The notes below the pieces were generated by a model. That model did not search any database, had not been told where the DNA came from, and was given only the letters and a program-made list of their open reading frames with translations. From assembly GCF_019175385.1 (NCBI RefSeq), contig NC_083341.1, positions 22,948,203-23,012,202 of the forward strand: a DNA stretch of 64,000 nucleotides, read 5' to 3'. This DNA comes from Lycium barbarum. Lineage: Eukaryota > Streptophyta > Magnoliopsida > Solanales > Solanaceae. This document shows, one piece after another, positions 47,607 through 59,263 of this stretch (position 1 is the stretch's first letter; each line of letters begins with the position of its first letter). The position numbers and the translations under genes were made by a program.

Positions 47607-49167
47607 TGTGCCTTAGGTAGTCCTATCCCTTGTCTTGTCTATGTTTACGTTGATGCACTGAGGGAAGTGCATGATTCTTTAGTTGGGGGTGGGACTTTTT
47701 GATAGTATTGTAGTGTAAATATGTGTTTAGGAACCCCCTCGACTTTTCTTTGCCAGAGTTCTTTTCCTGAGGGGGGTTTTTATTTTGTTGAAACTGGCAC
47801 TTTTAGGATGTTGCTTAGGTTGACTAGAGTAGTTTTGACTTATTTGGTGTTACTCTGTAAATGATGGCATGTTGTTATGGTTTGTTCGAAATGTTGGACC
47901 CCTCGAAAATGCATACTTAGAATAGTTATTGGTTGACATGATTGATTCTTTATATGACATTACAATTGTTGGGGTATTGTGTATGATGAATGACTACTTA
48001 GGAGGGCACAAGTGTAAAAGTAATTGTCCTTATGTAAATGTGTGAGTGAGTTGCTAGTTTGATTCTGTTGATGCATGTGTAATCCAGAACTTGCCCGGTT
48101 GGTCGTGTTTGAAATCTGAAAGTTACTTTGGTTGTGAGATGATCTTAGGCTTTCTTTGTGTAAATAGTCACTTTGCATAAATAAGCCTTACCAAAAGTTG
48201 AAAATATCCCTAGTTTCCCTTTTTGAGCCTTTTGACCTTTTTCTTGGCTAGCCAATTATGAAACCTTACCCGTTGTGAAATTAATCCATCTTCGCACCCG
48301 TTCCCTCCTTGATGCTACTAGATAGATGAGGCAAAATGCCTAAGTTGGGGGTGAATTAAATGTGGAGTAAATGTTAAAAACATAAGTTTGGGGGTGGTGG
48401 AGTTTGCTAGTAGAGATTCGATGTGGTAGTTGCTTAGCAAAAAAAAAAAAAACAGAGAGAAAAAAATAGAAAAATCAGAAAATTGTAACACAAAAAGAAT
48501 TGTAAGTTAGTTAGGAATAAAACCACATCGAGATCGAAAACTTGAAAAAAAATAAAGGGGTTGGAAAGCAAAGAGGTGAATTAAGGTGAAGAGATGTTGT
48601 AGTGTTCAAGGAGGGTGAGTCACTAATATCCAAAAAGTATCCTACCCGTCCCTAAGCCTACATTACAAGACAAAACAAGTCCTAATGTGATCACAGCCGA
48701 ACAAGCCTAGGATGAAAACATAGAAAATACGGACAAGCCTATGGTATTTGCATGTGTAGATATGAATTTCTTTGTGAGTGTGAGTGTTTTTCCCTTATCT
48801 TTCGTCTTCTTCCCATTCTTGTTGTATATATGTGTGTTGGGACATTCTTTGGTCTATGTGAGGGCATAAGTATGAGAATTGAGCAAAATAAAGTGACCGC
48901 CTAAAGTACCATTTATGTGCATCATAATATACTCGATAATGTAATGTCATGCATTGAAGCTTCATTGTTAGTCATAATGTTCTTGGGTTGTGCATATGGT
49001 TTAAAAATAGAAAAATGGGGTGATCCTTGGAAGAAAAACGTGCATGCCAGGACTTCAGAGCCAAAATCAATGTAGACATTAGTACTCTGCGATATCTAAG
49101 TGGTTGACTGAGTCATTGTGTTGTGTGACTTGCTTGAGGACAAGCAAAGACTTTAAGTTGGGGGTGT
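47607..49167 (+). other. A2 3' untranslated region and polypurine tract
   Basis: About 1.56 kb, non-coding, parallel to A1's 5298-6876. AAGTTGGGGGTG-like motifs recur at about 47682, 48342, 48383 and 49155. The last directly abuts the 3' LTR and is the functional-looking PPT. A-rich purine tracts lie at 48438-48590. Confidence 0.75.
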
Positions 49168-50597
49168 TGATGTGCCGTGAAATTATGGCACATTTGATGC
49201 TCTTTGGCTATAAGTTTTACTTGTTTTTGAGAAAGTCTTGGTCTTTTTGATGTGTTTGTGACATGTTGCAGATGTTTAACGTATTTTGGGAGCAAGTCAT
49301 GGAAATGGAGTAAAAAGATGTTCAAAGAAAGAAAAATAACTGAAGCCTGATTTAAACGGAGGAACACACGGACCGTAGAATATTCACGGTCCGTAAATGC
49401 CATCGTGGATGCTCAACAGTAAGGCCTCAGACTTGAAGAGGAAGTCCAGCCAGAAGTTATGACTGTATATTATTTACGGTCCGTAAATCTCACCGTAGGT
49501 TGGTTCCAGAGAAGTCTTAAAGAGAAGAGGATTTACGGGTAGGTTATACGGACCGTATAATATTTATGGTCCGTAAAAGTGGTCATACATCTGAAAACTG
49601 GAGAAGATTTTACGGAGAACTGTCACTGATTCTACGGACCGTATAAAATGTATGGTCCGTACATTGGTCCGTCGGGGGAAATTTTGTCAAATATAATTTT
49701 TCACGACTTTGACTCTTATAAATAACTTATTTAGGTTTCTTGTAGATTACATTACAACAGAACTCAGTTTTATTTCCTTTAGCACTAGTTATTCATAATT
49801 TTGGAAGTCTTTTGGGGATTACAAACAATTGCAATTAAATTCTCTTTAATTCCAAGCAATCAATTCTAAGCATTATGATTTCCATTATTGCTTATTGTTC
49901 TTCCTCCTCTACGAGTAGCTAATTTCCCTTACTAGGGTTGTGAACCCAATGATGGGTGTTTTGTGATTGGGTTTGTGATTGATATATGCATAATGGATTG
50001 TTAGGGTTTATTTATTCTTCATTCTTCATTCATAGTTAATGGTTGCAAACATTAATTAACACCATAAACCTTGATTTATTTGGGAAAATAATTAGGGCTG
50101 GTAAGAATAAATAACAAGAACTCAAAGCTTTAAACTTTGTTTAATAGATTCACTTAGGAATAAGACGAATCTACTTGGCATAATTAGCCGTTCTTCATAT
50201 CATTTTCTTATATTTGGGAAAATCATAGAAAGAAATAATCTTTATTTATTGGAAAATATTAGAGATTCACGTAGAGGTTAAGTGCATTCATATAGCAATC
50301 CATTAGAAGTATATCGAGATCAACACCCATGATCATACACCTCATCTAACGGAGACACAACCTTAGTTTCTTTTACCATAAATTACCACCCAAATCAAAT
50401 AGTAGCAACTAGTCATAAAAAAAACCCAACTTTTACCAAAATCAGCGGATTAAGACATTAGACCTAAATTTAGCATTCTACGACTTTAGTAATCTTTTCA
50501 CACCATATTCCCTGTGCGATTCGACCCAACCATGTTGGGTTACTATATTTGAAAACGTCCGCGTTATACCATTAATAGGTGTAATTTGAGCGTATCA
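49168..50597 (+). repeat. A2 3' LTR (1430 bp)
   Basis: Starts TGATGTGCCGTG, ends GAGCGTATCA, and is collinear with the 5' LTR. U3 palindrome array at 49365-49680, TATA box TATAAATA at 49717-49724. Confidence 0.95.
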
Positions 50598-50817
50598 CCC
50601 GCTCAGTCCTCCTGCCTACTATATCTGTAGGGGGCAAAAAAGAACTCTTATAACATGGCTCTATCGTACAATCTAAGAGAAGAAAGAAAGGTCAATCATT
50701 CCTAAATTCGCCGCAGCCTCCTGTTTATAAGTGTGGCACACTTCACACCCATAAACAAGACTCTAATAGACACGGCTCGTAGACACACCCTAAGACGAAC
50801 GGCTCTGATACCACTTT
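50598..50817 (-). promoter_or_regulatory. M1 leader and primer-binding site
   Basis: Begins with the right CCCGC duplication (50598-50602), then minus-strand leader. GCTCTGATACCA at 50802-50813 is a perfect 12-base match to the initiator tRNA-Met type PBS (minus strand TGGTATCAGAGC), four bases from the LTR. The first gag codons are in the part nearest 50602 and continue at 36934. Confidence 0.92.
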
Positions 50818-51448
50818 TGTCACGATCCAACCGGAGGGCCATAACGGGCACTCGGAGCTGACCTACAGAGCACCACTTAACATACTTCTCATAGTTATAT
50901 CTAGGTGGACCACATAGCTAACTCATAAATTTCATAATCCCTAAGGGCATAAGCGCAAGGATAAAGCACATCTCTATAAACATAATATACTATGCCATAT
51001 GTACAAGCCGACAAGGCTGTCAAAATGGTATAGAAGATAGGTACCAATGGGGTTACTGAACATCTAGCCATACACATCTGTCTACGAGGCTCTACAAAGA
51101 ATACAAAACATCATAAAGACGGGCCAGGACCACGACATGCCCAAATATATACTCAAAAGATTAATATCGATAAACTGCAGCTCCGAAGTAAGTGGAGCAC
51201 TCCTGTACAATCGCTGCTGAAGCACCTAGGGATCTGATCTGTCTCCCTGCCTACCTACGGGCATGATCGCAGCGACCACAAACAAAGGATGTCAGTAAGA
51301 GCAATGTATTGAGTATGTAAGGCATGAATAAATACATAATAAAGATATGAAAAGTAATTTGAGATAAAAGAGATAACTTGTATATGTGGATGCCTCTTAA
51401 GGCGGATGTCATGCATGCTTAGCTTATGAAAAAAACATTTCTCATAAC

Positions 51449-51456
<8 letters not shown>

Positions 51457-51488
<32 letters not shown>
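51457..51488. repeat. (TA)n microsatellite in M1 5' LTR
   Basis: About 16 TA units. Confidence 0.93.
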
Positions 51489-51490
<2 letters not shown>

Positions 51491-51591
51491 TGTTAGTGTT
51501 GTGGAAAGTCCAGCCCAATCCATATATGTTAGTGTTGCAGAACGTCCAGCCTAATCCATAAATATTACTGTTGTGGAACGTGCAGTCCGAT

Positions 51592-51593
<2 letters not shown>

Positions 51594-51637
<44 letters not shown>
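51594..51637. repeat. (TA)n microsatellite in M1 5' LTR
   Basis: About 21 TA units directly after the last GTCCGATCC word. Confidence 0.93.
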
Positions 51638-51642
<5 letters not shown>

Positions 51643-53045
51643 GCATGAGAGCCCAATAAAATCTATAAGTCTATCGGAGTGACATAAGGTCAGTAACCTC
51701 CGATTATCAATATGGAATCATCATCATCGCTATATCTCACCTTGAAAGAACAATTACCATAAAGTTAGATGAACAACAATGAAATAAATCAATAATCATG
51801 AAACAAGCTCAATAATATCATAATGACATCAAAACTATAAGCTTTGGGGATCTCTAGGAATGAAATCATCATTATCATCATCATCATAGAGAACACTTAC
51901 TAACAATATCATAGGAACCTTGGGAATTGTGGGTTTCTAGCATTTCTAGGAAGTAGAACATTACGGATATTATGTATGGGTTCATAATAAGGGAATCATG
52001 CCTTTAGAAGGAAAGGTACATCCTTAACATATCTTGACGTCTTCTTAACTACTTAACATTCTCTTCCCAAGCTCGCAAATCTACATTCAAGAGGATTCAT
52101 ACCCAGGTTAAGTCTTGAAAACACTCTTAAGTTCAACTAGAGTAACTAAGGAACTAACGGAATTTGGGCAGCACTTCCCCTATATTGCCTATTTCCACCA
52201 ATTACCAAAACAACTCCCAAACAATAAAAATAATACTAACAACTCCATATTTAGGAAATTAGATGCAATTTAAACCTATAACCATCCAAAACTTCCGTCA
52301 TAATTTCATTCACAACCAACAATTATAACACAATGCCCCATAATCTTTTCTACTACAATTTCCATCATTTTTATGGCTTATTAATCTCTAAATCAATTCA
52401 TTATAAGGAATAAAGAGAGAACATACCTCAATCTTGAAGAACCTTAACTCTCCCAACTTTGTTCCAACCACAAATCACCATAAACTCGACTAAGATCAAG
52501 GATTACCATCACTTCTAAGTTAGCTTAGGGTTTAAGACTCAAATTCCACTTGATTTGGCTTAGGAAGTGTATGGATAAGTAGGGAGTGTAGAGAAGACTT
52601 GAAGGGTCTAGAGGATTCAGATTTTTAGCTGAAATAATGATCAAGGTCGCAACCCTTTTAATTTGTAGAAAAGAGAGAATTTCCACTACCCGCGGTTCGA
52701 CTGCCGGGTCGACGGTCCTTCGACATGTCGACAGTTCGTCGACTCGCCACCGTCGACCTACGGGAGCCCCTGAATCTCTTAGGGTTTATCAACGGAAAGG
52801 TCAATGACCCGTTGACCAGTCGAAGGTCCATCAACTTGACCGTCGAATTGCTCTGTTACACAACTCAGATTTTTCTAGTTTATTTTGCCTCCAATCTCCT
52901 GATACTAGTTGTACTCAACTTAAAATTCTGCACATTTAGAATAATCAGATAGAGTCTTTTGTAACCTTGACAAACATCCTCACTTACTAACTTCACTTTA
53001 GCTTTCTTACGGCGAAACTCAATGTATAAAATACGGGGTATAATA

Positions 53046-53863
53046 ATCGTATACCTTGTCAAGGAGTTTATCTGCCATAGTTTTCTCATAACTACAAACT
53101 TTCATTACGCACAAGTATTGGACTCACTAGAATAGCATAAGGTAATCTCGTATCTCAACTATCAACATAAACATTACATCATCGTGGCATACACCCACGA
53201 CTCACTCGAAATATATAGAATATGAGGGATAACCCCTCAGTACACCTAAGGCTCTTCTATCAAGAAGTGAATAAGAATCAAGGACATTCTCGGTTATCAT
53301 GAGTGGAAACAAGATTGAGACTTTTCATTGCACCTTACTTATGATTAAGGACATGCCAAAAGAAGGAAAGGATGGCCTTAACATACCTCGAGTCTTCAAT
53401 AAGATCTAGGAACGAACTCGCCGTAACATTATCCAAATATTGATTTAACTAATTCTCATATAATTAATTTTGATCCCTATTTACTAAACATCAATCACTT
53501 TAACACATATCACATACTTATTATCATGTTCAAGTGATAACGCATAAAAGTCTTTAAATTATTTTGGGACTTCATTCTTTTATCTACCGAGCTCTTGACC
53601 TCAATACTTGAATATGACCAAAATTCTTCAGGGCTCGGGTCCACTTACATATGTCGACCGGCTCAAACATGGCTTGAAATCTTGGGGTATTACATTGATA
53701 AAACTTATACACTTTGATTTGTTTAACCTCTAACCTTCACAACACTTACTTATCACTTGTTAAGCATAGCATGAATACTTATAACCTCAAAATAATCTTG
53801 TCCTTCAAGCTTAAGCCGGTTAACTTAAGACAAATCCAACGTAAACAAGAACGGGATGTAACA
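53046..53863 (-). repeat. M4 3' LTR, second part
   Basis: Resumes the LTR left at 10023 and ends GGGATGTAACA at 53863. The stretch from about 53427 parallels the M4 5' LTR end (57573-58066): ATTATCCAAATATTGATTTA, TCTTTAAATTATTTTGGGAC, GTCGACCGGCTCAAACAT. Flanks ACCAT (10019-10023) and ATCGT (53046-53050) are only a weak target-site match for M1. Confidence 0.75.
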
Positions 53864-54320
53864 TCTTTTCCCCTTTTAGAAACATTCATCCTCGACCGTT
53901 AACTCTTAGAAACTTGCAAAAATTTTTCCAGAGTCTCCTCTGTAAACTGAACTATAACCCAACCTGTATGCAGCCAGAAAACACACTACACATGCAACAC
54001 AGGGCCAATATCCATAAATAGCAACACTTGGTTTCACACGATTACAATAAGAGCTTACCTTAAGATCTACTGGCTTGTTTCGGGCTGTGTTGTAATCTTT
54101 CTAATTTCTAGCATCTCTGTATCATTAGCAAAAATTAGTCCTGACTCAAACTCTTATGGCTCAGTTCTATTGCATGATTTGGATTTAAAAGAAGGGTAAC
54201 AAATCCTAAATGCCCCGTAGCTTCTTGTTTATATAATATGGTGCACAACACACTTATAAACAAGATTCTACTTGACGCGACTTGTAGACACCCTAGGAAA
54301 GACCTACTCTGATACCACTT
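53864..54320 (-). mobile_element. M4 interior (457 bp, no coding)
   Basis: Lies between the M4 LTRs. The left end has a purine tract on the minus strand (plus strand TCTTTTCCCCTTTTAGAAAC) and the ACATTCATCC motif. The right end has the usual leader (TTGTTTATATAATATGGTGC) and a PBS, ACTCTGATACCA at 54307-54318. All of gag-pol is missing, so M4 is a tiny-interior non-autonomous or internally deleted element. Confidence 0.75.
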
Positions 54321-54515
54321 TGTCACACCCTAGCCGAGGTGAGGCGGGACTAGCACCTGGCACCTTACTAGGCCCGAGCAAACCAAACTGTAACTGGTAT
54401 CCTTTATGTCTCAGAAGAGAAATAAGGCCCAAGAGGCTATCCTATAAACATACTACCATATTTGGGCCGACAAGTCCTCATGCTGTAACATTTGTACTTT
54501 AGACGAATTCAACAA
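54321..54515 (-). repeat. M4 5' LTR, first part
   Basis: TGTCACACCCTAGCC onward, matching 8974-9170. It ends with AACAA (54511-54515), the target site of the solo LTR. Confidence 0.85.
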
Positions 54516-56590
54516 TGTCACGACCCAACTGGAGGGCCATGACGGATACTCGGAGCTGGCTTATCGAACACCACTTAGCATATTTCTCATCTTCATATCA
54601 AGGTGGACCCTATATCTAACTCATACATACTATGAACCATAAGGCATAAGCATAAAGATAAAGCACTTTTGCATATATACGTCAAGGACTATGCCATATG
54701 TACAAGCCGACAAGGCTGCCAAAATGATGTATAAAATATGACCCGATGGGGTTACTGAACATCTAGCTATACACATCTGTCTATGAGCCTCTAAAGAGTA
54801 CAAAACATCATATGTATGGGACAGGACCCTGCCATGCCCAAATACATACTCAAAAAAATAGTACCAATAAACTGCAGCTCCAAAATAGATGGAGCGCTCC
54901 TGTGTAATAACTGCTGAAGTACTTAGGGATCAGATCTGTTTCCCTGCCTACCTACGGGTATGAATTGAGTATGTAAGGCATGAATAACAACATAACAAAG
55001 ATATAAAAAGTAACATGAGATGAGAGAGATAACCTATACATCTAGATGCCAATTAAGGCGGATGTCATGCATGCTTAGCTTCTCTTTTCTCACACTGCGC
55101 CGCTCTATAGTTGGCCGGACAGGCACGTAGATGTGCACACCACTGCAGTGGGCAGCTTATGATATATATAAAGCATGCATGAGGGCCCAAATAAAAGCTA
55201 TAACTCTATCGGAGTGACATAAGATCGGTAATCTCCGATGTATCATTATGGAATCATCATCATCACTATATCTCACCATGAAATAATAATTATTATAGGA
55301 TGAGATCAACAACAATAAATAAAATCAGTAATCATGAAACGAGCTCAACAATCTCATACTAACATCAAACCCATACTCTTTGAAATCTCTAGAAATGGAT
55401 CATTATCATCATCATTATTATCATAGAAAACACTTACTAACAATACCATAGGAACCATGAGAATCATGAGTTTCCGACAATTGTGGGAAATAGGACATTA
55501 TGGATATCTCGTATGGTTTCACAATAAGGTAATCATGCCTTTAGAAAGAAAGGGTTAGCCTTAACATACCTTAATGTCTTCTTACTTACTTAGCGTTCTC
55601 CTCTCGAGTTTGCCAATCTACATTCAAGAGGATTTATGCTAAGATTAAACTCGAAAAAATTCATAAACTCAAACTAGAGTAATTTAAGAGTTGTCAAAAA
55701 TTGGGCAGCATTTCTCTTATTCCACCTATTTCCTCTAAACTCTATCTCAACTCCCAACAACAATAATAACATCAACTGTTCCATATTTGGAAAAATTAAA
55801 TACAATTACACTTATAATCATCCAAAACTTCTTTTCAAACTCCATTCACAACCAACAATTATGACAGAATATCCCATAACCTTTCCTACCACAATTTCCT
55901 TCATTTTATAACTTATTAATCTCCAAATCACCTTAATACGAGGAAATAGAGAGAAATCACACCTCAACCTTGAAGAATCCTAAATCCTAACTCCCCAACT
56001 TAATTCAATCCAAATCTACCATAGAAATTAACTTGCAAGCAAAGGTCATCATCATTTATAGGTTAGCTTAGGGTTTTAAAGCTCAATTTCCTCTTAATTT
56101 TGGCTTAGGATGTGTATGGATATATGGAGGGTATAGGAGAGTCTAGAAGGGTCTAGGAAGTTTTGATAATTGGGTTAAATAATGACCAAGTCGTGGCCCA
56201 TTTTAATTATATAGAAAAGAGAGAATTTCAGTGGGCGCAGTTTGACGGTCGGGTCGACGGCTCGTTGACATGTCGACGGCTCGTCGACTTGCACCGTTGA
56301 CCAGCTGAAACCCTTGAATCTCTCAGGGTAACTCGACGGTTAGGTCGACGACTCATCGACATGTCGATGGTCCATCGACTTGGCCGTCGAATTGCTTCTG
56401 TCACAGGCTTCAGATTTTTCTGGTTTTTCCTCACATCCCATCTTCTGATACTTACTGTACACACTTAAACTTCCACATATCTAGAAGAATCATATAAAGT
56501 CCTTATAACCTTGAGAAACATCCCCACTATTCAACTCCACGTCAGCTGTCTTACAGCGAAACTCAGTGTATAAAAATACGAGGTATAACA
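54516..56590 (-). repeat. Solo Tekay LTR (2075 bp)
   Basis: TGTCACGACCC to GAGGTATAACA, flanked on both sides by AACAA (54511-54515, 56591-56595) with no PBS or PPT. It is an M1-family LTR with a palindrome array (56240-56400) and a minus-strand TATA-like CTATATAATTA (about 56205-56216). A solo LTR is the product of recombination between an element's two LTRs. Confidence 0.95.
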
Positions 56591-58066
56591 AACAAGATGG
56601 GATCATCCCAATGCATACATGAATAGCCACCTGGCCGACTAGGCCAGTATACATCTCTGTAATAGTTACTGCGAGTTCATTGTTGGATCGTATTGAAGAC
56701 TCGAGGGTATGTTAGGGATATCCTTTCCTTATTTTGGCATGTCCTTAATCGTAAGTAAAGTGCAATGACAAGTTCCAAAACAGCCACCAAACAACCCCTA
56801 AGCCAACAACAACATCAACTACGATATACGGTATAATTTTTGTACTTTCTCATTTAACAACTTAGAGATGATCTAGATTGACTTAAATTCATATAGAGGA
56901 GGAGAATTCTTACCTCAATGTCAGAGAATAACCCCTTCCCCACTTTAATTCACCTTGAAGAATTCTCCGATCTGCTTAAAATAGGATTTAAAAAACGTTG
57001 TTGCTCAAGAAATACCAAGCACATTGCTGCTCCTTATTTTTCCTCAAATTAGCAATTATGTTGCTGCTCAACTCCCTTAATAAACAGAATATGTAAGTAA
57101 GAATTTAGGTCTCCAATGTTGTTGCAATGAATTTGCATCTTCAAAGTGCCATTCTCCCAACGTGAAATGAAATGGTGTATACTTTGATCCTTCAAGTGAA
57201 TTGTTCAAAGTTAAAGAATGGTTGCTGCCTTGTTTGATCTATTTGATAAAGATATGTATGACTCCTATATTTACATTAATTAACCATTAAAAACAAGTAC
57301 ACTTTTTACAAGTGTACATCAATTGTACACGTAGCCACCCTAATGACCAAACACTTACCTCTATCCAACAACAACAACAACAACAACATACCCAGTGAAT
57401 CCCACAACGTGGGGTCTGGGGAGGGTAGAGTGTACGCAGACCTTACCTTTATCCATTACTAATAATATATAATCCTTATCCACTACTCATAAGGTCAATC
57501 GTTATCCACTACTAACTATAATAATAGTGTACATTCCCTTAGTGGGACCCACGTGGACATATTGTCCCCTTAACATTATCCAAATATTGATTTAACTAAA
57601 TTCTCATATGATTAATTTTGATCCCTATTTACTAAACATCAATCACTTTGACATATATCACATACTTATTATCATGCTCAAGTGATATAACGCTAGTCCA
57701 TAGCCTATTTTGGCACCTACGGAATACTATTTCAAATCATCAACGAGACACTTTTAAGTCTTTAAATTATTTTGGGACTTCATCTTTTTATCTATCGAGC
57801 TCTTGACCTGAATACTTGAATATCACCAAAATTCTTCGGGGCCCGGATCTACTTACATATGTCGATCGGCTCAAAACATAGCTTGAAATCCAGGGGTATT
57901 ACATTGATGAAACTTATACTCTTCGATTTGTTTAACTTCTAACCTTCACGACACTTACTTATCAAAAGCATAGCACAAATAATTATAACCTCAAAATAAT
58001 CTTGTCCTTCGATCTTATGTCGGTTAACTTACGAAAAATCCAACATAAAAAGAACGGGACGTAACA
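56591..58066 (-). repeat. M4 5' LTR, second part, rearranged
   Basis: Continues AACAAGATGGGATCATCCC as in the 3' LTR (9160 onward) to about 56660. It then departs: 56661-56790 matches 53310-53427 of the 3' LTR in reverse complement, and 56790-57572 has no counterpart in the 3' LTR. From 57573 it is again collinear and ends GGGACGTAACA at 58066, next to G integrase. A SINE fragment lies inside. Confidence 0.7.
57367..57450 (-). mobile_element. TS-like SINE fragment
   Basis: Plus strand (CAA)n, then CATACCCAGTGAATCCCACA, GTGGGGTCTGGGGAGGG and GTGTACGCAGACCTTACC. In reverse complement this is the 3' part and TTG-repeat tail of the TS-type SINE widespread in Solanaceae. The tRNA-derived 5' part is missing. 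It is absent from the M4 3' LTR. Confidence 0.75.
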
Positions 58067-58520
58067 TACTCCATGCAAATGACCTATCTCTCGGATGTAG
58101 ATCCTAGCGAACTTCTCTGAGTTGTAGGTAGTCTGAACTGGTATGAAATGAGCTGACTTAGTCAAATGGTTCACAATGACCCAAATTGCATCAAATCTCC
58201 CCAAAGTTCGTGGCGATCCTACCACAAAGTCCATGGCAATCGTCTCCCATTTCCACTCAGGTATGCGTATCCTCTGAGTTATTCCACCTGGCTTTTGGTA
58301 CTCATACTTCATTTGTTGAAAATTCAAACACTTAGCCATAAATCCTGCGATATCTCTTTTCATACTACGCCAACAATAATGTTTCTTCAAATTCTGTTAC
58401 ATCTTTGTAGCCCCTGGATGAATACAATACCTCAAACTGTGAGCCTTCTCTATGATCAATCTAGTCAAATCACCCACTTGGGGAACATATATGCGAGCCT
58501 TGATCCTCAAAACTCCCTCG
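58067..58520 (-). pseudogene. G integrase, N-terminal half
   Basis: Minus strand: IYVPQVGDLTRLIIEKAH, RYCIHPGATKM, a stop, then MKRDIAGFMAKCLNFQQMK, where the second Cys of the zinc ligand pair is Phe. KPGGITQRIRIPEWKWE, AMDFVVGSPRTL (first catalytic Asp present), TKSAHFIPVQTTY and IREIGHLHGV follow. It stops at the M4 LTR (58066); the other half is at 8294-8973. Confidence 0.88.
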
Positions 58521-59263
58521 CCATCAAGAATTGCCTCTCTTGCCTTTCCCTTCAACACCTTCTCTCAAATCTTGCACAACTTTAGATCATCAAACTGCTG
58601 GGCTCTAATCTACTCTAGTAAGGAAGACCGTGCGTCCACACAAGCTAGACCCTTTCCAGGTTCCGAAATATCAAGTCTAACTATGCTGTTAGCCAAAGCC
58701 TGAACATCCATAGCCAAGGGCTGCTCCCCAACCTATAAATATGCTAGGATACCCACACTCACCGCTTTGGGCCTCAAGGCATCTGCCACTACATTGGCCA
58801 TCCTCGGATGATAAAGAATCGACATATCATAGTCTTCGAGAATCTCTAACCACCTTCGCTACCTCATATTACAATCCTTCTGAATGCAAATGTGACGAAG
58901 ACTCTTACTATCGGTAAATACCTCACAATGCACACCATCCAAGTAGGACCTCCAAATCTTCAATGCAAATACTATTGCCGCTAACTCCAAATCACAAGTA
59001 GGGCAGTTCTTCTCATGCACCTTCAACTACGTAGAAGCATAAGCTGTCACGTTCTATTTTTGCATCAAGACACAACCAAGGCCAATTCATGTAGCATCAC
59101 AATATACAATAAAGCCCTCACCCTTCACCGGAAGAGTTAGAATCAGAGTTGTAGTTAACAAAGTATTGAGCTTTTTGAAACTCCTCTCGCACTCATCCGA
59201 TCACCGAAAAGGTACATCCTTCTGAGTCAATCTGGTCAAAGGGGATGCAATAGATGAAAATCC
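58521..59263 (-). pseudogene. G RNase H and linker, heavily decayed
   Basis: Minus strand pieces include a degenerate DASG-like region near 59095, RKLK-like and [23 protein letters not shown] sequence (58790-58850), and a linker to integrase, with many stops. Position between RT and integrase supports the call; individual active-site residues were not all resolvable by eye. Confidence 0.7.

Larger units (their letters stand above)
36935..50597 (+). mobile_element. A2: complete-length Athila-type retrotransposon (13.66 kb)
   Basis: LTRs of 1432 and 1430 bp, an exact CCCGC target duplication, a tRNA-Asp-like PBS, gag, protease, RT/RNase H, integrase, a 1.77-kb spacer, a third ORF and a long 3' untranslated region. 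The tRNA-Asp-type PBS and the extra ORF between pol and 3' LTR are Athila-clade features. It sits in M1 gag. All coding parts are damaged, so it would depend on other elements. Confidence 0.95.
50818..53045 (-). repeat. M1 5' LTR (2228 bp)
   Basis: TGTCACGATCC at 50818 to GGGGTATAATA at 53045. It carries the LTR box (51250-51325, stem decayed), three or four GTCCAGCC/GTGCAGTCC words (51490-51590), TA microsatellites and a palindrome array (52694-52850). The TATA region on the minus strand reads CTACAAATTA where the 3' LTR has CTATAAATTA, so the promoter copy is damaged. Confidence 0.92.

Noticed and set aside
50802..50813. tRNA gene at the tRNA-like matches
   Set aside because: Only 12 bases match the tRNA-Met 3' end; these are primer-binding sites, without cloverleaf sequence.
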